A stretch of DNA of 64,000 nt, from positions 1 through 64,000 of the forward strand of contig JBLHOT010000011.1 of NCBI GenBank assembly GCA_047623945.1, read 5' to 3'. The notes under the pieces were generated by a model that saw only the letters and a program-made list of their open reading frames with translations, was not told where the DNA came from and searched no databases. This document shows, one piece after another, positions 54,999-64,000 of the stretch. The stretch comes from Arcticibacterium sp047623945 (lineage in GTDB: Bacteria; Bacteroidota; Bacteroidia; Cytophagales; Spirosomataceae). Position numbers and translations under genes: made by a program. The first letter of the stretch is position 1. Every line of letters begins with the position of its first letter.

Positions 54999-57575
54999 TT
55001 AACGAACAATCATTTTTTTGACATCGAAAGTGCGTCCATCAAATTTTAAGACTATGTGATACACTCCTGGGCTAAGGGCAGACGTGTTGTATGCGATTTC
55101 ATATTTCCCTGAGGTTTTTATCTCATCTACTAGATTAACTATTCCTCTGCCCAGGCCGTCAAAAATCCGTAAGTCCACCTTTCCTTCTTGATATATTTGA
55201 TAGCATATTTTGGTTTGTCCAATTTGGACGGGATTGGGATAATTCTGCTTTAATTCAAATGCTATTTGGGGAGGCTCAGGGGTCTTTGCTAAGAGGTATT
55301 CTAGATTGATTTTACCGGGTGAACCATCTGTATTTGAGGCACGCCAATTTTCCGCAATCCGATTGTCGCTATTGGGGTCTATGAGTTCTAAAGTTGATCC
55401 TTCGCCATCGGCAAGATCAGGCCATGGGTTGGTATCTAGATAGTGAACAGAATCAACCAGAACACTGTCGGAATTTAATATCTTAATCACCTCGCCAGAA
55501 TTACTCAGACCAAAGCCAAGCCCGCTAATACGGTTATTAGTTTCAGAAAAAACGGCATCAAAACTATTCACCGAGTTACAAATGACCAGATATCCATTAG
55601 CATCAATAAACGTGTTTTTTAAGAATTTGAATTCATTCTTTTCGTTTCCATCTTGGATAAACCAACCTCCTAAGTTCAGAGTAAAATCATTTGGGTTATA
55701 AATTTCTAGCCAGTCGCCAGAGTCTTTTTCATCACTTGAATGATAATTTATTTCATTAATAACCAAAGGCTTAATTGCCGTATCCATTACCTCAAAGTGG
55801 GCGGTAATCCTTGTTTGAGAGCCTGGATTGATGATTATTACGTCATTCTCTTTCCTTTGCCCGTCTATATCCCAGTGAGAAAATTTAAAGCCATTCTTCG
55901 AGACGCCTCTTAAGGGAAAAGAAAGGCCTGTGAAAAAGTCTAAGGCTTCATCTTTCTTTAAAGCTTTATCAAAGAAGTAAATAGTCCCGGCCTCGGAATT
56001 ATTTCTTTCGACAATAATACTGGAGCTTCCATTAAGAAAAAAGGCCGAACTAAGATGTGTCAGTGCGGCAGGCTTTCTTGCCGGGATGAAATCTCGCATC
56101 TCGTTTAGATTGTGCTCCCATTCTGCCATGGATGCAAATGTGGGAGGTGGCCATGTTTCTGTTTTATCTAAATCTAGCTGCCCACCCCATCTCTCTATGT
56201 GTCTGGGCATTTCAGGAGCCAATCTCTGCTGGAATTCATCAAAAATGGCATTAATTCTTTCGGGCTTAAATGTGGTAGATAAATGATAGCTATAGGTTTG
56301 TAAAAAACGATTTTTGAAGGATTCGTTTTTTAGTAGGTTTCTAAGGAGGAGCGTAGACCAAGGTGGATTAGGCCAATTTGGACCATTAGTAGCGGTAGAC
56401 TTGGCCAAAGCATTTACTTCTGTGCGGGATCTCCAGAAAGTTTGGTCTCTGTCAAACAATATCCACCGCCATTTGTCATATTTTGAGTCAGTAGTATTCC
56501 AGAATTTGATGTTATTTCCTGGCCAGTCATTTTCTACTAAGTGGATATTCGCCACGAAATAATCAATGTATTGGTTGATATCTATGACCTTACTAGTGGC
56601 TTGGTAATTAGATTCGTCGGCAAGTTCATTGGTTTCCAAAAACTGAATCATGTCATTATAATCTGAATTACTTCCATAAACAGTTCTCGCATTAGCTTCC
56701 AAGAGATTGATATTCTCTTTTTCAACATGAAAGTTTTCTTGCAAATAATGCTCGTTTACTTTCTCACGCATATTATGAATACCCCAGTAAACTCCGTTGA
56801 TAAAGACAGCCACTGGCCTATAGGCTTGGAAATCTAATTCCATATTATCCTTCAAAGAGTATGCTGTAAAAGCATCGGAGAAGAAGGATCTAACTTGGTC
56901 ATCTCCGGAGCTTCTAAGTATAAAACTTTCGAACTTAGTAATGTCCTTATCAGGGAAAAGCTGGTATTTGAAAGAACCTTTGCCATAAATTTTACGGGCA
57001 AAAAGTGATAAAGATTTTTGCGGGAAACGGGTTCGAGAGCATCCGCCAAAGATTTTAACTCCGGCAACTTGATTTAAGACTTGAACACTATTTTTTTCAT
57101 AAAACTCTATGTTCATAGGCCTTTCCCAATCTTGATTTAGGTTTCTAATTTTTGGGTCGCAGGCACCACTTTTACCATTTGTTCCTGTTACATAAATACC
57201 TGTTTGATCGCTAAAGAGATGAGCGGGGTCCGTAGCTAAAGAAATGGTTGGAAGGTTGTTGGGCTCATTAATGAAATAAGTCTGTGTGTTTACTTCGCTA
57301 CTAAATTGGCCGTTTTGATAAATTCGGGCACGAATTGTTATAGTTGTATCTATGTCCAATGCTTCGCCATTCCAGATGGTACTTCTCTTATATGGCTCAC
57401 TGCCATCGAAAGTGATGTAAATAGAATCTGAGATATTAGAACTGACTGTGAGAGAGATGGCGTTTTGATAAAAACCGCCTAAGGGAGAAAATGTAGGAGG
57501 TTCGGGGGAAACTTCGTCTGAGGATTGGCCATAAGTGGCTAGGCAAATAAAGAATAGGGATAAAGTTTTTTTCAA
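54999..57575 (-). CDS. Secreted CotH-kinase-family protein with lamin-tail and type IX sorting domains
   Basis: 858 residues. Parts in order: signal peptide (1-16); a chitobiase-C-terminal-like FN3 domain (about 28-106, PPTFSPLGGFYQNAISLTV); the CotH kinase domain (about 135-480, YFVANIHLVENDWPGNNIKFW, WRWILFDRDQTFW); an inserted beta domain; a lamin-tail domain (about 595-720, PLVINEINYHSSDEKDSGDWLEIYNP); and a type A type IX sorting domain at the end (NYPNPVQIGQTKICY, DLRIFDGLGRGIVNLVD, SPGVYHIVLKF). CotH domains phosphorylate proteins in spores and elsewhere; outside spore-formers their target is unknown. Probably anchored on the cell surface. Confidence 0.88.
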   Translation of the reverse strand: MKKTLSLFFICLATYGQSSDEVSPEPPTFSPLGGFYQNAISLTVSSNISDSIYITFDGSEPYKRSTIWNGEALDIDTTITIRARIYQNGQFSSEVNTQTYFINEPNNLPTISLATDPAHLFSDQTGIYVTGTNGKSGACDPKIRNLNQDWERPMNIEFYEKNSVQVLNQVAGVKIFGGCSRTRFPQKSLSLFARKIYGKGSFKYQLFPDKDITKFESFILRSSGDDQVRSFFSDAFTAYSLKDNMELDFQAYRPVAVFINGVYWGIHNMREKVNEHYLQENFHVEKENINLLEANARTVYGSNSDYNDMIQFLETNELADESNYQATSKVIDINQYIDYFVANIHLVENDWPGNNIKFWNTTDSKYDKWRWILFDRDQTFWRSRTEVNALAKSTATNGPNWPNPPWSTLLLRNLLKNESFKNRFLQTYSYHLSTTFKPERINAIFDEFQQRLAPEMPRHIERWGGQLDLDKTETWPPPTFASMAEWEHNLNEMRDFIPARKPAALTHLSSAFFLNGSSSIIVERNNSEAGTIYFFDKALKKDEALDFFTGLSFPLRGVSKNGFKFSHWDIDGQRKENDVIIINPGSQTRITAHFEVMDTAIKPLVINEINYHSSDEKDSGDWLEIYNPNDFTLNLGGWFIQDGNEKNEFKFLKNTFIDANGYLVICNSVNSFDAVFSETNNRISGLGFGLSNSGEVIKILNSDSVLVDSVHYLDTNPWPDLADGEGSTLELIDPNSDNRIAENWRASNTDGSPGKINLEYLLAKTPEPPQIAFELKQNYPNPVQIGQTKICYQIYQEGKVDLRIFDGLGRGIVNLVDEIKTSGKYEIAYNTSALSPGVYHIVLKFDGRTFDVKKMIVR

Positions 57576-57640
57576 TAGATACTGTTTATAGCCTTAATAT
57601 AAGGCATGGCCTATTGAAAAAGGAATGAAGTATCAGTAAA

Positions 57641-58813
57641 TTATGAGCTAACCCTAAATTTCCATTGACTAATGGAGATTAAACCCATAATTGGGCCTAT
57701 AGCCAAAACTAGGAATAGGTACCTAAATGGGATTAGGTTTTGTAGAACAGAAAGAGCTTGAAGGCTTAAAATAGTGATGGCAAAACCTATGCAATTAACA
57801 ATCGTTAGTGCAGTTCCCTTCTTTTCAGTAGGAGCATTTTGAGCAACCAAGGTGGAAAACAGGGGAGAGTCTGCCACAACAGTAAATCCCCAGAAGAGCA
57901 AGAATGAAATGAGGGTAAAAAAGCCCGATCTTTGAAAGATAAAAGGTGAAGCCAAGCAGCATAGAAATGAAAGAAATAATGATGTAGCGGCGACCTTCTT
58001 ATACCCAGCTTTCTCGGAGATATACCCACTTAGGACACAAGCGGGAGCACCAATACCGATAATCAAGAATGACCAAAGTGGAATATTGATATCTAAATTA
58101 TTAGTAGCTGAGTAAAAACTAAGGATTAAAGGTATAAAGGCCCAAAATGTGTAGAGCTCCCACATATGTCCGAAATAGCCAAATGCCGCGGAGCGAAATT
58201 CCCTTAGCCTAAAAACACTAAAAAATGCCCTAAAATCTGCTCTCTGACTGGGCTTTCTATAAGGGCCATTGGGCACAAGAACCACCATAAGAATACCTCC
58301 TGAAAGTGCTAGGCCCGAGGTTAAGAAAATGACAATTTTCCAGTTTATAAACGCGGCTATCAAATTGAGAAAATGTGGAAATGCGGTACCTAAAACTAAT
58401 GCTCCGACCAAAAGGCCAAGTGACTTTCCAAGGTTCTTTTCATAGTAATCAGCAGCTATTTTCATCCCAACAGGGTAGATTCCCGCCAAACATATTCCTG
58501 TAAAAAAGCGTAAGCCCATTAGGCTCTGTAAATTATTGATAGGTACCAAAGTGGCCAGATTGAAGGCGGCCCCTAGCAAAGAAGAAACAAAAAAGACTAT
58601 AGATGGAGAGAAACGGTCTGAAATAGTGAATAAAGCAAAAAATAAGGTTCCAACAATAAAGCCGAACTGGACAGCAGAGGTTAAATCTGCTAGGGATTCC
58701 TTTCCAAAACTAAAGTATATGGCTAAGTCTGTTAAAATACCATTGGTCGCAAACCAAATGGAAGCACAGCAAAACTGGGAAAAGATAATTATTGGCAGAA
58801 TTCGTCCATTCAT
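57641..58813 (-). CDS. Major facilitator superfamily transporter
   Basis: 390 residues with about 12 membrane segments. N-terminal FSQFCCASIWFATNGILTDL; central loop after segment 6 (RKPSQRADFRAFFSVFRLREFRSAAFGYFGHMW) and C-terminal GFTVVADSPLFSTLVAQNAPTEKKGTAL. The substrate is unknown. It starts 3 bases after the proC stop, so it is cotranscribed with proC. Confidence 0.85.
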   Translation of the reverse strand: MNGRILPIIIFSQFCCASIWFATNGILTDLAIYFSFGKESLADLTSAVQFGFIVGTLFFALFTISDRFSPSIVFFVSSLLGAAFNLATLVPINNLQSLMGLRFFTGICLAGIYPVGMKIAADYYEKNLGKSLGLLVGALVLGTAFPHFLNLIAAFINWKIVIFLTSGLALSGGILMVVLVPNGPYRKPSQRADFRAFFSVFRLREFRSAAFGYFGHMWELYTFWAFIPLILSFYSATNNLDINIPLWSFLIIGIGAPACVLSGYISEKAGYKKVAATSLFLSFLCCLASPFIFQRSGFFTLISFLLFWGFTVVADSPLFSTLVAQNAPTEKKGTALTIVNCIGFAITILSLQALSVLQNLIPFRYLFLVLAIGPIMGLISISQWKFRVSS

Positions 58814-58816
58814 TCG

Positions 58817-59620
58817 TTAAAGCTTGCTAAGCTCAATGGCCCTTTCATAGCAAGCGATTGCTCCTTTTTTTATGCCCTCGTTTACTTTGTGTTTATCGAA
58901 AGTGTTCAGAGCTTCTCTGGTAGTACCGCCTTTAGAAGCTACTTTGTCCATCCATTCATTTGGGGTGAATTCTCCTTGTTTGTATTGAGCCACCGCACCT
59001 TCAAAGGTCTGAGTTACAAGTGATTTGGCTGTTTCTTCGTCATAACCGTAATGGCTGGCAGCATCCAACATACTCTGGATGAAATAGAAAATATAAGCAG
59101 GTCCGCTACCATGTATCGCCGTGGAAGTATTGATTTCATTTTCTTCTTTTAATCTCAAAGATTTGCCTGTTGAACCCAAGAGTTTTCCCATTAGGATTTG
59201 CTCTTCTTCGCTTACAGATTTGTCAGAAAAGTAGGTAGTCATTCCTAAACCTATTTGGGCAGGCAAATTAGGCATCGCCCTTACTACTTTTTCAAGTCCT
59301 AAGGCCTGTTGTATGGCTTCTATACTTACTCCCGCCATCACAGAAATAATTAACAGTTTTTCACCTATTAAGGGTTTCATTTCCTCAAAGAGGCCATCCT
59401 TGTGCTGAGGTTTTACTGCAATCATAATTATATCGGATTGTGGAACACAGTTGGCTAATTCAGAATGCGTTTCAAAGTCTCCTTCGGCTGCTAACTGAGC
59501 CATTTTTTCGGTATCCTTATCAAGGATTAGAATTTTTTCATCTCCAAAAATACCTGAATTGTGAATGGATTTGGCATATGTCAAACCCATGTTTCCTGCT
59601 CCTATAACTAGTAATTTCAT
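58817..59620 (-). CDS. proC: Pyrroline-5-carboxylate reductase
   Basis: 267 residues from ATG 59620; an in-frame ATG 34 codons earlier would add a tail that lies outside the Rossmann fold. N-terminal GAGNMG at residues 7-12, IKPQ-like IAVKPQH, VRAMPNLPAQIGLGMT and the C-terminal signature HGSGPAYIFYFIQSMLDAASHYGY with VASKGGTTREALNTF. It reduces pyrroline-5-carboxylate to proline with NADPH, the last step of proline synthesis. Confidence 0.93.
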   Translation of the reverse strand: MKLLVIGAGNMGLTYAKSIHNSGIFGDEKILILDKDTEKMAQLAAEGDFETHSELANCVPQSDIIMIAVKPQHKDGLFEEMKPLIGEKLLIISVMAGVSIEAIQQALGLEKVVRAMPNLPAQIGLGMTTYFSDKSVSEEEQILMGKLLGSTGKSLRLKEENEINTSTAIHGSGPAYIFYFIQSMLDAASHYGYDEETAKSLVTQTFEGAVAQYKQGEFTPNEWMDKVASKGGTTREALNTFDKHKVNEGIKKGAIACYERAIELSKL

Positions 59621-59741
59621 ATTAATTTTTATTTTAAGTCTAACCGCATTTCTATTCAGTTCTATGAAAACCAGCTTTCTAGTTTGCTTTTGATGCAGAC
59701 CAGTTCTCGGATAAAACTTCAAGGAACTTCGGTTATATTTC

Positions 59742-59753
59742 GGGCTTCAGCCC
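59742..59753. repeat. Short GC palindrome in the alaS-proC gap
   Basis: GGGCT/AGCCC with a TC loop lies within the 276-base gap (59621-59896), and a second GGGCTGAGCC-type stretch lies nearby (about 59790-59804). They resemble the hairpins at 32880-33090 but lack the full unit. The gap has no gene. Confidence 0.4.
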
Positions 59754-59896
59754 AATTATTTAGTTCTTATATTTATTTCCCCTCCTCTAACCTTGGGCTG
59801 AGCCTACATGAATCCAAGGAAGGTGTAATACTCATGGTTGAGTTTTTGCAGAGGTACAGATTTTATAGAGAAGAAACTGCCTTTTTCCGATTAATT

Positions 59897-62563
59897 CTAT
59901 TCTTTAATAAACCCCTTCGCCTTATCAATTGCTTTTTGAAGTCCTTTTACATCACTGCCACCAGCCGTAGCAAAATGGGGCTGGCCGCCACCACCGCCAC
60001 GCATTTCTTTGGCAGCCTCTTTTACGATATTACCGGCATGTAGGTCTAGAGGTACATCATCAATCATAACGGCTAAGAGCGGTTTTTCATTTATCTCGGC
60101 TCCTAAAACGATAAAGGCATGTTGCATTTTGGCCTTTAAATCATAAGCCAATTGTTTGAGTCCATCGGCATCAGGTACAGCTACTTTTTCGGCAATCACC
60201 TGAACGTTACGTATGATTTCTATCTTTTTCAGTAATTCTGTTTTGAGATCTTGAAGTTTTTCATTTTCCATGACTTCAACTTTTTTCTGCAGGGATGCTT
60301 TTTCCTCCAGTAATGTTTTCAAGGCTGCTGGAATATCATTTTGACCCTTTAGCAGTGTTTTAACTTCTTTAAGTACGTGCTCTTGCTCACGCATTTTCTC
60401 CAGAGCCTTAATTCCAGTGATAGCTTCTACCCGTCTTACACCAGCGGAAACAGAACCTTCAGAGGTGAATTTGAATAGGCCTATTTGCCCCGTGGCATCT
60501 ACATGAGAACCACCACAAAGCTCAAGTGAATAAGCAGGATCAAAAATAATGACACGAACAAAGTCTCCGTACTTTTCACCAAAAGTAGCCGTAGCACCCA
60601 GTTTCATGGCTTCATCGATAGGAACATTACGTCGTTCATCTAAGGTGATATTTTCTCTGATTTTTTGATTGACAATGTCCTCAACTTGTTGCAGTTCATT
60701 ATCGGTCACTTTAGAGAAATGCGAGAAGTCGAAGCGTGTGATATCGTCGTTTTGAAACGAACCTCTTTGAATAATATGATCACCCAAAACTTGTCTTAAG
60801 GCAGAGAGCATCAAGTGCGTAGCGGTATGATTTTTCTTAATATTCTTATGCCTAGAGGTATCAATTTTAGCAAGGGCCGTAGCTTCTTTCAGGTCTGTCT
60901 CTTCTATGAGTTCAAAAGGAGCTTTTTTAGCTATATGGACATGCAAACCCGCTTCTAGCTGACAATCGGAAATCTTTATTTTATAGGTTTCTTTGCTCGT
61001 TTTTAACTCCAAAATACCGGTATCACCCACTTGGCCACCCATTTCAGCATAGAATGGTGTTTTACCTAAAATGATTTGATATTCAGACCCTTTCTTTGTT
61101 TTTACTTTTCGGTATTGCACCACTTGACTTTGGACTTCGTCTAGGTCATAACCCACATAGGCCGGGTTTTCGAGGTCGTTCACCACTATCCAATCGGCAG
61201 CCTCTTTGGTTGCATCTTTTCTACTTCGAGCTTTTTGTTGTTCCAGGGCTTTTTTGAATCCAGGTTCGTCAATTTCAAAACCCTTTTCCCGAGCAATAAG
61301 AGCTGTTAAGTCTACTGGAAAACCGAAGGTATCTGAAAGTTCAAAAACAGTTTTGCCATCTATTGTATTATTCTTGGCACCTTCGATAAAAATAGCATCT
61401 AGGCGTTTTAGGCCCTGTTCTAAAGTCTTTAAGAATGCTTTTTCTTCCTCTTCTATTACTTTTTTAACAAACACTTCTTGAGCTTTAAGCTCAGGAAATA
61501 CAGTTTCAAATTGCTTGGCCAAAACTGGCACCAAAGTGTTCATGAAGGGCTCACGGAAATTAAGGTAAGAATAACCGTAGCGTATGGCTCTTCTTAAAAT
61601 CCTACGAATCACATATCCCGCACCATTATTGGAGGGAAGTTGGCCGTCTGTTATTGCAAATGCTACAGCTCTAATATGGTCGGCTATTACTCGCATGGCC
61701 ACATCGCCATAATCGTCGGCATTTAAGGTGCCATTTTTACCATATTTTAAGCCGCTCATTTCTTCTAATACCGTAATTGTATTTTGGAAAATATCGGTAT
61801 CGTAGTTTGACTTCTTGCCTTGAATGGCCATACATAGCCTTTCGAAGCCCATTCCAGTGTCAATATGCTTATTTTCTAAAGGCACTAATGAGCCGTTGGC
61901 CATACGTTCAAATTGCATGAAAACGTTGTTCCATATTTCCACCACTTGAGGGTGGTCTGCGTTTACAAGAGACTTTCCAGAGACTTTGTCAATCTCGCTC
62001 TGGTCTCTTAGGTCAATGTGTATTTCTGAGCAGGGGCCACAGGGGCCCGTGTCACCCATTTCCCAGAAATTATCTTTTTTATCGCCCATGATGATGCGTT
62101 CATCAGAGCCTAAAATTTCTTTCCAAATATCGAAAGCTTCTTGGTCAAAAGGCACGCCATCTGCCGTGTCCCCTTCAAAAACAGAAACATAGAAGCGTTC
62201 TTTAGGAAGTTTATAAACTTCAGTTAGTAATTCCCAGCTCCAGTTTAGCGATTCTTTCTTGAAATAATCTCCGAAAGACCAGTTCCCTAGCATTTCAAAT
62301 AAAGTATGATGGTAGGTATCAAAACCTACTTCTTCCAGATCGTTGTGCTTTCCGCTTACGCGAAGGCACTTCTGAGTATCCGTAATTCGCTTAGAAGGCG
62401 GCGTGGCATTCCCTAGAAAGTAGTCTTTAAACTGTGCCATACCTGAGTTATAAAACATCAGGGTGGGGTCGTTTTTGGCCACTAATGGAGCTGATGGCAC
62501 TATGAGGTGCCCTTTTGATTTGAAAAAATTTAGAAATGCTTGACGTATCTCGTGAGAAGTCAT
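59897..62563 (-). CDS. alaS: Alanyl-tRNA synthetase
   Basis: 888 residues, full length. Class II core with KGHLIVPSAPLVAKNDPTLMFYNSGMAQFK, RVSGKHNDLEEVG, HTLFEMLGNWSFGDYFK and GAGYVIRRILRRA. The editing domain has the zinc motif HTATHLML, with the later Cys/His pair in LCGGSHVDATG. The C-Ala region ends with GGGGGQPHFATAGG. It charges tRNA-Ala and clears mischarged Ser and Gly. No interruption in 2.7 kb. Confidence 0.97.
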   Translation of the reverse strand: MTSHEIRQAFLNFFKSKGHLIVPSAPLVAKNDPTLMFYNSGMAQFKDYFLGNATPPSKRITDTQKCLRVSGKHNDLEEVGFDTYHHTLFEMLGNWSFGDYFKKESLNWSWELLTEVYKLPKERFYVSVFEGDTADGVPFDQEAFDIWKEILGSDERIIMGDKKDNFWEMGDTGPCGPCSEIHIDLRDQSEIDKVSGKSLVNADHPQVVEIWNNVFMQFERMANGSLVPLENKHIDTGMGFERLCMAIQGKKSNYDTDIFQNTITVLEEMSGLKYGKNGTLNADDYGDVAMRVIADHIRAVAFAITDGQLPSNNGAGYVIRRILRRAIRYGYSYLNFREPFMNTLVPVLAKQFETVFPELKAQEVFVKKVIEEEEKAFLKTLEQGLKRLDAIFIEGAKNNTIDGKTVFELSDTFGFPVDLTALIAREKGFEIDEPGFKKALEQQKARSRKDATKEAADWIVVNDLENPAYVGYDLDEVQSQVVQYRKVKTKKGSEYQIILGKTPFYAEMGGQVGDTGILELKTSKETYKIKISDCQLEAGLHVHIAKKAPFELIEETDLKEATALAKIDTSRHKNIKKNHTATHLMLSALRQVLGDHIIQRGSFQNDDITRFDFSHFSKVTDNELQQVEDIVNQKIRENITLDERRNVPIDEAMKLGATATFGEKYGDFVRVIIFDPAYSLELCGGSHVDATGQIGLFKFTSEGSVSAGVRRVEAITGIKALEKMREQEHVLKEVKTLLKGQNDIPAALKTLLEEKASLQKKVEVMENEKLQDLKTELLKKIEIIRNVQVIAEKVAVPDADGLKQLAYDLKAKMQHAFIVLGAEINEKPLLAVMIDDVPLDLHAGNIVKEAAKEMRGGGGGQPHFATAGGSDVKGLQKAIDKAKGFIKE

Positions 62564-62608
62564 CTTGAAAATTTTGATTACCTTAAATTAAGTCTTACTA
62601 AAACGCTG

Positions 62609-62616
62609 CAAAAGTA
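62609..62616 (-). promoter_or_regulatory. Possible -7 promoter box for alaS
   Basis: Read on the minus strand it is TACTTTTG (TAnnTTTG), about 46 bases before the alaS ATG. A TTTG at 62641-62644 (minus strand) could be the -33 element at slightly long spacing. Confidence 0.45.
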
Positions 62617-62789
62617 GGATTTTAATAAGGTTTTAGAAAGCAAACGGACGAGCTATTTGGTCAAATTAATCAAGTGTTTCCAAGACTAGAAATGCCTTTT
62701 GTGCACTAGGACTTATATCGAGTTCTTGCTTTACGATACTTAAAACTAAGCAAATAGATAAACAACTAAAGTCTTATTACTTTAGCCGT

Positions 62790-64000
62790 ATGAAATACTC
62801 TTTTTTATTAGTTTTGCTATGTACAAGTACCTGTCTGGCACAAGTTGAAATACTGTCTGCCCAAAGGTTTTTTAGAAAATAGCGTTTCTCTTGCTCAGAT
62901 AATAGAAGGTCACTCTGATATGGATGCTAAAGTTAGAACGGGAGGCAATGTTTCTCAAAGGGAAAAACTTCAATATCAATTAGAGTCGGTTAGGAAGGAA
63001 AATGGTTTTTTTCTGAATGACTTTGACCCGACTGCTCATTTAAGTATTATTCTTGGCCTTCCTAAGTTTGGGTAAGGTTGAAATCATAACCTTTGATGCT
63101 TTAGGGGTTAGTCATTCCAAAGAAACTGGATCTGTTAAAGTAGAGTCTGATAGTCTTTTGGTAAAACAAATAGGCCTTAGTCTCATACCCATTTTATAAG
63201 AGTTTAATACTAGATATGCCCATGAAATTGAAAGTTCTAATCTATCCATCTTAACTCTTAGGTATTACTATAGAGGGAACGATGGAGAAAGAAAGAATGA
63301 CTTTGGCCTTCTGAAAACCTCTGATAGGCTAGACACCTTGAGGGTATTGAATTTGTCTTATTTAAGGCTAACGCGAATCCCAAGAAATTATATAAATGTA
63401 AGAATCTAGAGTCTTTGGATTTATCCAACAACGTTTTGCACAAGGTTCCAGGCAAGCTTTGGAAACTGAAGAAGCTGAAAAACCTAAGCCTTTCCAATAA
63501 TCTAATTGAGGGTTTTGAATGTTCAGTTTAATAGGCTCAGCCAAATGCCAAAATCCTTGAAAAAGCTTAAAGGTTTAGAAGACTTATACTTAGGGAATAA
63601 TTACTTGTCAAATCTCCATACTCAGAAATTGAAGAAAGTGCCACCTTTGAAAAGGTTAGACCTATACAATAGAGGGCTAATGGCCTTCCCAGAAGATTTA
63701 GGTGTATTTGAAGGGTTGGAAGAATTGGACGTTTATTATAATGAACTCACTGCTTTGTCACCAAGTGTAGGGCAGTTGAAAAACTTAAAAACCTTGGCAG
63801 TGGCCAATAATAACTTTTGGAAGTTGCCTTCAGAAATAAGTCAGTTAACGAAACTGAAAACTCTTTATGCTCATCATAATAAATTATATAATCTTCCAGA
63901 ACTCCCTACGTCTTTAAGACTATTTGTAAATAGGTTATAATGAATTTAAAGAACTTCCAAAGGCGACTTTAGGGCTGACTAATTTAATAGAGCTGGATAT
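62790..64000 (+). pseudogene. Exported leucine-rich-repeat protein, decayed and running off the window
   Basis: It begins at ATG 62790 with a signal peptide (FLLVLLCTSTCLAQ). The frame then shifts at about 62845 into CLPKGFLENSVSLAQIIEGHSD (to 63075) and again several times. LRR units are clear in different frames: TLRVLNLSYLRLTRIP (about 63340), SLDLSNNVLHKVPGKLWKLKKLKNLSLSNN (about 63412), VLNVQFNRLSQMP to LRLFVNRL (63506-63940) and YNEFKELPKATLGLTNLIELDI (to the end, in another frame). The step at about 63505 also lacks part of a repeat unit, so a small deletion is likely. With at least four breaks in 1.2 kb this is a true pseudogene. Confidence 0.8.

Noticed and set aside
59684..60043. 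119-codon plus-strand open frame at the end of alaS
   Set aside because: Its second half is antisense to the conserved C-Ala region of AlaRS, and the first half is low-quality sequence in the gap.
1..64000. tRNA, rRNA, prophage and transposase genes
   Set aside because: I looked in the gene-free gaps for tRNA-like arms and for integrase, transposase or phage structural motifs in the frames and found none. Small structured RNAs cannot be excluded by eye.

Overview
The window looks like a chromosomal segment of a Bacteroidota bacterium, most likely from the order Cytophagales. This rests on a SusC/SusD pair, an outer-membrane receptor followed by DUF4249 lipoproteins, type IX secretion C-terminal sorting domains on two large secreted proteins, many lipoproteins, glycoside hydrolases and sulfatases, TAnnTTTG-type -7 promoter boxes, and a GC content that looks near 40 percent. 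The placement is by gene content only; there is no rRNA or tRNA gene to anchor it.

Layout. 1-3.8 kb: the end of a SusC receptor and its SusD partner, which is interrupted by one in-frame TGA, followed by a strong terminator. 3.9-8.3 kb: a YefM/YoeB toxin-antitoxin pair with a visible operator, then the two enzymes of the carboxyspermidine (alternative spermidine) pathway with a frameshifted tonB between them. 8.4-15.5 kb: an STN-domain TonB-dependent receptor and four tandem DUF4249 lipoproteins, the second frameshifted. 15.6-23.9 kb: an exported NIF3-family protein, a secreted SGNH esterase, a sodium:solute symporter, a DUF559 remnant between two hairpins, a GH1 glucosidase, a hotdog thioesterase and an MtfA-like protein with a damaged zinc motif. 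24-30 kb, minus strand: a six-gene cluster (DoxX, GH31, unknown, SGNH lipoprotein, kynureninase, MsrA). 30-32.7 kb: a two-subunit molybdenum hydroxylase, followed by a tandem hairpin-bearing repeat. 33.2-43.5 kb: a carbohydrate accessory region (GH117/GH43-like, lipoprotein hydratase, sulfatase/SMP-30, GH130, GH33-like sialidase, second sulfatase) in which several genes are broken. 43.9-62.6 kb: mostly intact housekeeping genes (quinone-oxidoreductase-like protein, UvrA, HAD, VOC, MFS, patatin, prenyl synthase, alkaline phosphatase, SDR, CotH, MFS, ProC, AlaRS). 62.8 kb to the end: a badly decayed leucine-rich-repeat gene.

How it works together. The organism appears to live on complex, partly sulfated polysaccharides. 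Outer-membrane receptors driven by TonB bring in glycans or other ligands. Exported glycosidases, sulfatases and esterases trim them, and a symporter plus GH1 and GH31 enzymes finish the job. Two very large proteins are probably delivered by type IX secretion.

The most unusual aspects are the fourfold DUF4249 array with a shared C-terminal Cys/Trp motif, the DUF559 remnant bracketed by near-identical hairpins, the sulfatase/SMP-30 reading frame with homopolymer tracts and an amber codon, and a concentration of broken genes in accessory loci while long housekeeping genes stay open. I found no CRISPR array, prophage, transposase or RNA gene. I see no single locus that I can call a wholly new system; the DUF4249 array is the best candidate for an uncharacterised one.
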